From assembly GCA_024635495.1 (NCBI GenBank), contig JAGXIT010000005.1:1-64000 (forward strand): a stretch of DNA of 64,000 nucleotides. Direction: 5' to 3'. The translations under genes were made by a program, and so were the position numbers. Each line of letters begins with the position of its first letter. Position 1 is the stretch's first letter. The notes below the pieces were generated by a model that was not told the origin of the DNA, ran no database searches, and was given only the letters and a program-made list of their open reading frames with translations. This document shows, piece by piece, positions 59,221 to 64,000 of the stretch. Origin of the DNA: Candidatus Saccharimonadota bacterium. Its GTDB lineage: Bacteria > Patescibacteriota > Saccharimonadia > Saccharimonadales > UBA4665.

Positions 59221-59691
59221 TTATTCGCTCCTGATTAAATACGCAGTTTTGGCTGTACAGCAACAGCTGATGTCTCGTGCCGACTCATCATCAGCTGTAC
59301 GTTTGAAGGTGATACTCAATCTATCCCGTGGCAAGACATCTTGTACGATGTCGCCCCACTCCACCACGACCACATAGGCTGGATCGCCGATATACTCAGC
59401 TAGTTCATCGTCCATGATGCCAGCCTCGGCTAGGCGATAAAAATCGAAATGCACAATGGTAAATTTAGGCGCATTGTACTCGCGACTAATTGTGAACGTC
59501 GGGCTGGCAACCCTATCGGTGCTGCCTGTACCGCTGACAAGCCCGCGCACGAAGGTTGTTTTGCCGCCGCCGAGATCACTCTGTAGCTCTATAAGCTCAC
59601 CACCCCGAAGCTTCGCACCTATCTCAGCGCCGAAGGCCTCAGTGTTTTCTGAGCTTGTGGAGTGCATTTGCCAAGTCGTGTCGGTATTCAT
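59221..59691 (-). CDS. tsaE: tRNA t6A synthesis ATPase TsaE
   Basis: A 156-residue P-loop ATPase. Walker A is SDLGGGKTTFVRGL; the next conserved block is VASPTFTISREYN; then HFDFYRLAEAG and VVVEWGD, all TsaE signatures. The ATG at 59691 is preferred because AGGA lies 9 nt upstream. The N-terminus overlaps the preceding lamin-tail gene by about 53 nt. It cycles the TsaB-TsaD complex that makes t6A. Confidence 0.9.
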   Translation of the reverse strand: MNTDTTWQMHSTSSENTEAFGAEIGAKLRGGELIELQSDLGGGKTTFVRGLVSGTGSTDRVASPTFTISREYNAPKFTIVHFDFYRLAEAGIMDDELAEYIGDPAYVVVVEWGDIVQDVLPRDRLSITFKRTADDESARDISCCCTAKTAYLIRSE

Positions 59692-61030
59692 ATATGCCAT
59701 ATCCTATCGCGAGTAGTGCGACTCCAGCAAGTATAAGCGGGTGAATAAATGGCGTCGGCTTCGTATTCGAAGCAAAAGTGGAGTTGGTAGCAGTGGCCGT
59801 AGGAGTACTTTTTGTGCCGCTGGTGGTAGTTGTAGTGCCAGCAACTTTTGGCTTTGTAGTCAGGCTTCTGCTACTCGTGGCAGATTTCACGATAGGAGCC
59901 GATATATAATTCGTGGCTCCTGGAGTTAGCTTTGTGGTCCAGTACCAGGAACCGCTCGCCAGTGCCCATGCTTGGCCATCTGGTGCTTTGGTGTAAGCGT
60001 CGGTTTGAGCCACCACCTTACCGGTCACGTCATAGAGTGCAGCTGCACCGCCAGAGTTACTGAGCGACAAGCCAGATTCTGGCGCATAAAAAACCTTGAA
60101 GCCCTTAGCGGGGATGGTCACCCCGACAGGGATTTGCCATTCGTGTGTGCTCGAGGTGCCAGTCTGGAGGATGAAGCTCGACAGGTTGAATGGCTTGTCG
60201 TTTGAATTGTACAGCTCTATAAATTCTTTGACGTCATCAGTACCCGTGCCCATTGGGTTCGGTAGGATTTCGGTGATAAGTGGCGGTGCAAGCCCGGGAT
60301 TGAGATTCGAGGTGACCACTGTCGTAGCGCCGGCCGAGACAACCCTAGGTGCTTCAATAATTGCGGGCGGCTCTATAGCAGCTACCGTCCAATCTATAGT
60401 CTCAATTGGATCGTCTGGTAATGCTAACTCAAGTGGCATAAGTGTCAGCGCACAACCCGTCTTATCGCCCAGACGCCAGCTGGCGCCTACAACGGCTGGA
60501 TCGTGATACCAAACAGGGTAGTTCATGTCACTGGCTTCAAGCCTGAGATCGAGCTGCGCAGTTGTCGGCGTCGATGAGGTTGATTTCGCCCAATTCACAC
60601 TGTCAATCGTCGTAAAGGTGCTCGTGAAGCCACTACTCTGAAGCTCTCGGATGACAAATACCCCTTTGGTATTGCTCAGGCTGGCAGATAATTTCGTCGT
60701 CGCTACAGCATCGCAGACCATCGCACCGTCGCTGGTCATCAGTACTGCTTGGCCAGCATCGAGTGTATACGCGGGCAAACGCTGGTCTGGGACAATCGTA
60801 TTTGGATTCGCGCTATCACTACTGTCGTAGCCCGTCCAGTACACACTGAGGTCGTCTATGGGTTGGGTCGCTTGCAAGACGACAAATTCTTCGTCGCCAG
60901 TTATTTTCATCTCTCTCACGACGAGGCTTGGCAGGTCAGTTGGCGCGACGCCCTCAGCAAAAGCGGTGGCGGGCGCGTAGCAAAACAAGATAGCTAATCC
61001 CACCCGCCAGACTTGTCTGCGGCGCCACAT
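59639..61030 (-). CDS. Surface protein with lamin-tail domain
   Basis: A 463-residue exported protein. Signal peptide 1-25 (LAILFCYAPATAFA); a first beta domain (35-200, REMKITGDEEFVVLQATQPIDDLSVYWTGY), a linker, then a second with the lamin-tail (LTD) pattern PPLITEILPNPMGTGTDDVKEFIELYNSNDKPFNLSSFIL. A Thr/Ser-rich stalk precedes a C-terminal membrane helix (about 435-452) and a basic tail. LTD domains are common in bacterial surface proteins and nucleases, but no nuclease motif is present here. Cotranscribed with tsaE by overlap. Confidence 0.8.
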   Translation of the reverse strand: MWRRRQVWRVGLAILFCYAPATAFAEGVAPTDLPSLVVREMKITGDEEFVVLQATQPIDDLSVYWTGYDSSDSANPNTIVPDQRLPAYTLDAGQAVLMTSDGAMVCDAVATTKLSASLSNTKGVFVIRELQSSGFTSTFTTIDSVNWAKSTSSTPTTAQLDLRLEASDMNYPVWYHDPAVVGASWRLGDKTGCALTLMPLELALPDDPIETIDWTVAAIEPPAIIEAPRVVSAGATTVVTSNLNPGLAPPLITEILPNPMGTGTDDVKEFIELYNSNDKPFNLSSFILQTGTSSTHEWQIPVGVTIPAKGFKVFYAPESGLSLSNSGGAAALYDVTGKVVAQTDAYTKAPDGQAWALASGSWYWTTKLTPGATNYISAPIVKSATSSRSLTTKPKVAGTTTTTSGTKSTPTATATNSTFASNTKPTPFIHPLILAGVALLAIGYGIYEYRHDLANALHKLRKH

Positions 61031-61148
61031 AATGCCCTACACTGTAATTCGACTTTTGCAATCAATGCAAGCAGTAGCACAATTGATTATTGTGTAGTTT
61101 TTACAATGGGTAGCTTTTTTGTGTTGCGGGATGTTTGGCATAATTCGG

Positions 61149-61154
61149 TATACT
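61149..61154 (+). promoter_or_regulatory. -10 box, leaderless start
   Basis: TATACT, then ATGGCT and the ATG at 61161: 6 nt, as at murB and the SET gene. This supports the second of the two ATGs as the start. Confidence 0.45.
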
Positions 61155-61160
61155 ATGGCT

Positions 61161-61676
61161 ATGCTTAAATTAAGTGAGAGCCTGCTTGGGCAACCAGTCA
61201 TGAGTCTACAGACTGGCCAGCAAGTGGCCACGACGACCCGACCTATCATCAACCCAAACAATCTGAAGATTGAGGGGTTTTACTGTATGAGCAAGCTACA
61301 CCGCAAGGAGATGGTCCTGCTCTACCAAGATATCCGCGATATCATCGCCCAGGGGTTTGTCATTAATGAAGCCGAAGTGCTGGCGGAGGCCGAAGACCTT
61401 GTACGGCTCAAGAAAATCCTTGATTTGAATTTCGAAATCAGCGGCAAACAGGTTGTCACACTTGGCAATAAACGGCTCGGCAAGGTGAGCGATTTCGCCA
61501 CCGAGATAGAAACGATGTATATCCAGAAAATATATGTTTCACAAGGTATGATAAAAGGCCTCGCCAAGGGAAACCTCGGTGTTGAGCGCAATCAGATAAA
61601 TGAAATAACCGACAAGAAAATCATCATCAACGATCCACTCGAGGGTGGAGCGATTCGTGCGAATGCACTCGCCTAG
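61161..61676 (+). CDS. PRC-barrel domain protein
   Basis: A 171-residue protein from MLKLSESLLGQPVMSL. The N-terminal 75 residues are a PRC-barrel (SLLGQPVMSLQTGQQVATTTRPIINPNNLKIEGFYCMS), and a second barrel-like unit is at about 80-160 (ISGKQVVTLGNKRLGKVSDFATEIETMYIQKIYVS). The related RimM/PRC families bind RNA or proteins, but no RimM domain is seen. It is convergent with recX, the stops overlapping by 4 nt. Function in this genome unknown. Confidence 0.8.
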   Translation: MLKLSESLLGQPVMSLQTGQQVATTTRPIINPNNLKIEGFYCMSKLHRKEMVLLYQDIRDIIAQGFVINEAEVLAEAEDLVRLKKILDLNFEISGKQVVTLGNKRLGKVSDFATEIETMYIQKIYVSQGMIKGLAKGNLGVERNQINEITDKKIIINDPLEGGAIRANALA

Positions 61677-62275
61677 TCTTCTTCGCTCAAAACACTTTTG
61701 ATATCGTCGTACTTGAAGCCTTGTCTTGCGAGATAAGCAATGAGTTTCTGGCTGTCTTGGTAGCGTGATTGCTTTTGTTTCTTCTCAATAAGTTCACGAA
61801 GCACTTGACGCTCATCGGTTTCGTCTTCTGTAAGCACCATCTGGATGATGTCATTACTGACCTTTTTCTGCTGCAACTCGAGCTTCAGGCGACGAGTACT
61901 TGTTGCCTTGAGCAATCGCCTGTTTTCAACCCAACGCGTCGCAAACTCATAATCATCAACAAAATGTGCCAGCTTGAGGCGGGCAAGCAATGCCTCAGCC
62001 AGTTCGACATCATACTGCTTGCGACGAAAGTAATCACGTAATTCTCCCTCGCTGCGCATTCGCCGAGCAACGTAGGCGAGGGCAAGTCCGTAGGCTTTAT
62101 CCTCGCCTGCTAATTTCTTGTAGTGCGCGACATCGTCGGCCGTCAGTGCTTGACCGTTGATGATTTTTGCGTCAAGCAAGGCTTGCGCGCTAAGGCTGAA
62201 GCTATATTTTCCATCAACAAATATAGAATATCTGTCTGGTATTTTTAGCTGTTGTTTAATGGCGGTTATATTCAT
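61673..62275 (-). CDS. recX: Recombination regulator RecX
   Basis: A 200-residue protein with three RecX three-helix repeats: AYGLALAYVARRMRSEGELRDYFRRKQYD, FVDDYEFATRWVENRRLLKATSTRRLKLELQQKKVS and LIEKKQKQSRYQDSQKLIAYLARQGFKYDDIKSVL. The N-terminal 40 residues (KIPDRYSIFVDGKYSFSLSAQALLDAKI) are typical of Gram-positive RecX. It inhibits and modulates RecA filaments; it is encoded directly after recA. A GGAGTGAGG ribosome binding site precedes the ATG. Confidence 0.9.
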   Translation of the reverse strand: MNITAIKQQLKIPDRYSIFVDGKYSFSLSAQALLDAKIINGQALTADDVAHYKKLAGEDKAYGLALAYVARRMRSEGELRDYFRRKQYDVELAEALLARLKLAHFVDDYEFATRWVENRRLLKATSTRRLKLELQQKKVSNDIIQMVLTEDETDERQVLRELIEKKQKQSRYQDSQKLIAYLARQGFKYDDIKSVLSEED

Positions 62276-62321
62276 GGCGATGCCCTCACTCCTGGATTAG
62301 ACTGGAAGGAGCTAAGAGGAA

Positions 62322-63365
62322 CTATTCCTTCGTAGCGGCTACGAGTACTTTGGCGGCGATTTCTTCTTGAATCTTAGGGTTTTCTTCGAGGTACGTTTTG
62401 GCAGCTTCTCGTCCTTGGCCAATTTTGCTACCACCGTAGGCAAACCATGCGCCAGCCTTCTCGACGATTTCGTGGGTCACTGCAAGGTCAAGCGTATCCC
62501 CGGCTTTACTAATACCTTGGTTGTACATGATGTCGAACTCGGCCTCACGGAATGGTGGCGCAATCTTATTCTTTACAACCTTAACCCTGGTTCGGTTGCC
62601 AACGACACTATCACCCGTTTTGATTTGTGATATACGGCGAATGTCCATGCGTACGCTGGCATAGAATTTGAGCGCATTACCACCTGTAGTCGTCTCTGGG
62701 TTACCGAACATAACACCAATCTTCATACGAATTTGGTTGATGAAAATGACGGTCGTCTTACTGCGACTAATCACACCTGTTAGCTTACGGAGCGCCTGAC
62801 TCATGAGTCGTGCCTGCAAGCCCATATGACTGTCGCCCATGTCGCCTTCGATTTCAGCACGTGGAACGAGCGCAGCGACAGAATCTACGACGACAAGGTC
62901 AACAGCGTTTGAACGTACGAGCGTCTCGGTGATTTCAAGAGCTTGCTCGCCGTTATCTGGCTGGCTGAGTAGTAAGTTCTCGATGTCGACACCGATGCGC
63001 TTAGCATAGGCCGGGTCGAGTGCATGCTCGGCGTCGATGAATGCTGCTGTACCGCCACGTCGTTGCACCTCGGCGATCGCATGAAGCGCGAGCGTGGTCT
63101 TACCGCTTGATTCTGGTCCGTAAATTTCAACAATTCGGCCACGTGGAATGCCGCCCCCGAGCGCCAAGTCGAGCGAAAGGCTACCAGTTGGAGTACATTC
63201 TACTTCTACGCTATGGTTTTCGCCCAGCTTCATGATTGAGCCCTTGCCGAATTGCTTTTCTATCGACTCAAGTGCGAGCCCCAGTGCTTTTGATTTACCC
63301 TCTGTCGCTGCTTCAGTTGCTTTGCTTGGGGCTTTGTCTGTTGTTTTGTCTGTGGCTTTTGCCAT
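62322..63365 (-). CDS. recA: Recombinase RecA
   Basis: A 347-residue protein from [15 protein letters not shown]; the ATG at 63365 has AAGGTG 8 nt upstream, and upstream in-frame codons give an implausible N-terminus. Motifs: [13 protein letters not shown], Walker [91 protein letters not shown] Lys/Thr-rich 30-residue N-terminal extension is unusual, and the acidic C-terminal tail is short (ending LV AATKE). It is the only recombinase in the window and could serve cassette exchange only by homology. Confidence 0.97.
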   Translation of the reverse strand: MAKATDKTTDKAPSKATEAATEGKSKALGLALESIEKQFGKGSIMKLGENHSVEVECTPTGSLSLDLALGGGIPRGRIVEIYGPESSGKTTLALHAIAEVQRRGGTAAFIDAEHALDPAYAKRIGVDIENLLLSQPDNGEQALEITETLVRSNAVDLVVVDSVAALVPRAEIEGDMGDSHMGLQARLMSQALRKLTGVISRSKTTVIFINQIRMKIGVMFGNPETTTGGNALKFYASVRMDIRRISQIKTGDSVVGNRTRVKVVKNKIAPPFREAEFDIMYNQGISKAGDTLDLAVTHEIVEKAGAWFAYGGSKIGQGREAAKTYLEENPKIQEEIAAKVLVAATKE

Positions 63366-63474
63366 TATTAGCACCTTCATCCTTTCGTCTACGGCCATCT
63401 CGGCGATGACCTGAACCATTAGTGTTGTAGCACCATGTATACCTACCTGTTCTTCCATTTGCAAACTAAAATAT

Positions 63475-63501
63475 AAATCTATGGGTCCGTCCTATAGATT
63501 T
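63475..63501. repeat. REP-like hairpin, copy 2, beside the RAYT gene
   Basis: AAATCTAT and ATAGATTT arms enclose GGGTCCGTCCT, in which GG/CC can pair to leave the 5-nt loop TCCGT. The reverse complement shares CTATAGGACGGACC and ATAGATTT with the copy at 9409-9431. Confidence 0.7.
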
Positions 63502-63510
63502 GAAAACTAC

Positions 63511-64000
63511 TTAATTTGTGGCGGCTAATTCGAGTTTGAGAATGTCCATCATCTCTTTAGCATCCTCATAATCTTCAACAAATTGCAAGTACTCAGCCGG
63601 ACTCTCAAAGAGCTCAAGTATTCGTTTTGGCACAATCCATTCATCTGAGATTTGATGCAAATAATACGGCAGACTCGAGTATTCATAATCTCGCCATTGC
63701 TTAGGATTGAGGTGAATGTAACGGCTAATGTGCTGCAAGTAGGCATCATTACTAATATGTGAAGCCTTGTAGCGCGATTCAAAGAGAGGGCCCGAGCGTT
63801 TATATTTCTTATTGAAGTACATACTGTAGCTTGTGAGTAAGCTTCGCATCAACTCCGTCATATCACCCTGATTGTGCTGATACAACAGCAGGTGTACGTG
63901 ATTGGGCATAAGACAAAACGAGAGTAACTCGATTTTGTTTGAATAATTAGGGAATGAAACACCGGCTGAATTCTTCTCTTCCTTAAGTGATAAGTAGCGA
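63511..64000 (-). CDS. REP-associated tyrosine transposase (RAYT/Y1_Tnp), N-terminus beyond window
   Basis: The frame is open from the stop at 63511 to the window edge (codons from 63999). It contains the HUH motif FCLMPNHVHLLLYQ, GDMTELMRSLLTSYSMYFNKKYKRSGPLFESRYK (with the catalytic Tyr region TSYSMYFNKKYKRSG), YLQHISRYIHLNPKQW and YEYSSLPYYL, the signatures of Y1 single-strand transposases of the RAYT class. These proteins mobilise REP hairpins. A REP-like hairpin lies 9 nt beyond its stop. Confidence 0.92.
   Translation of the reverse strand, partial: RYLSLKEEKNSAGVSFPNYSNKIELLSFCLMPNHVHLLLYQHNQGDMTELMRSLLTSYSMYFNKKYKRSGPLFESRYKASHISNDAYLQHISRYIHLNPKQWRDYEYSSLPYYLHQISDEWIVPKRILELFESPAEYLQFVEDYEDAKEMMDILKLELAATN

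Noticed and set aside
1-64000. CRISPR array or cas genes
   Set aside because: No regularly spaced repeats of 23-40 bp and no Cas motifs seen; the tandem repeats found are the 9-bp ETQ tract and tRNA ends.

Overview
The window most resembles a chromosome fragment of a Candidatus Saccharibacteria (TM7, Patescibacteria/CPR) genome. Evidence: UGA is an ordinary stop (several genes are joined by ATGA overlaps), which argues against the UGA-recoded CPR groups; MurA is fused to an XRE-type helix-turn-helix; TsaB is very short; there is an F-type ATP synthase operon but almost no biosynthetic genes; and there are many secreted surface proteins and small proteins without recognisable family. This taxonomic call is inference from gene content, as no rRNA or ribosomal protein gene is present.

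Layout. 1-2.9 kb: three exported or membrane-anchored surface proteins, the first cut by the window edge. 3.1-9.3 kb: a leftward F1Fo operon (a c-like exported protein, b, delta, alpha, gamma, beta, epsilon) with no a or ordinary c subunit gene. 9.4-13.6 kb: a leftward operon metG-tatD-two unknowns-cysteine desulfurase. 13.6-15.1 kb: tRNA-Leu and tRNA-Cys followed by cassettes carrying copies of the tRNA-Leu 3' end. 15.1-27.5 kb: accessory region with an AT-rich 1324-residue Avs-like STAND NTPase, a SET-domain protein, a cupredoxin and several unknown proteins, some separated by a repeated intergenic motif. 27.5-34.2 kb: RdgB-like NTPase, frameshifted lactate permease, tRNA-Gly with a 1.1-kb single-gene cassette, beta-lactamase-fold hydrolase, membrane-anchored unknown. 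34.2-36.5 kb: tRNA-Phe locus with a beta-propeller protein gene between repeats. 36.5-45.3 kb: VIT transporter, Nudix, SPFH, GH13 and trehalase-like enzymes, XRE regulator/murB divergent pair, Nudix, glyA. 45.5-48.3 kb: HTH-MurA, membrane protein, YjjX. 48.3-48.9 kb: tRNA-Gly, tRNA-Arg, tRNA-His. 49-53.3 kb: a 1418-residue multi-domain surface protein. 53.5-64 kb: dolichol-kinase-like protein, tRNA-Pro with cassettes, ymdB-rny, tsaE-tsaB, lamin-tail protein, PRC-barrel protein, recA-recX, and a REP-associated (RAYT) transposase cut by the right edge.

The most unusual signal is a recurring architecture at tRNA genes. Downstream of tRNA-Leu(UAA), tRNA-Gly(GCC), tRNA-Phe(GAA) and tRNA-Pro(UGG), the tRNA 3' end (from the T-loop to or near the CCA) is repeated directly one or more times, separated by short units. 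A typical unit starts with a terminator hairpin built on the CCA end, then an inverted degenerate copy of the T-arm, then either GC-rich palindromes or one or two genes, then another tRNA 3' end. Two of these units, at tRNA-Phe and tRNA-Pro, share a 77-bp core (67/77 identical), but each is fused to the 3' end of its own tRNA. At tRNA-Arg the same pattern uses the tRNA 5' half. This looks like miniature, integron-like gene cassettes that use tRNA T-loops as attachment sites; no integrase is encoded in the window.

Other notable signals: -10 hexamers only 6-10 nt before the start codon at more than ten genes (leaderless mRNAs), a triple 12-bp-period ATACTAGTAT operator about 110 bp upstream of two unrelated genes, a putative autoregulated HTH-MurA, and a REP-like hairpin next to the RAYT gene with a second copy 54 kb away.
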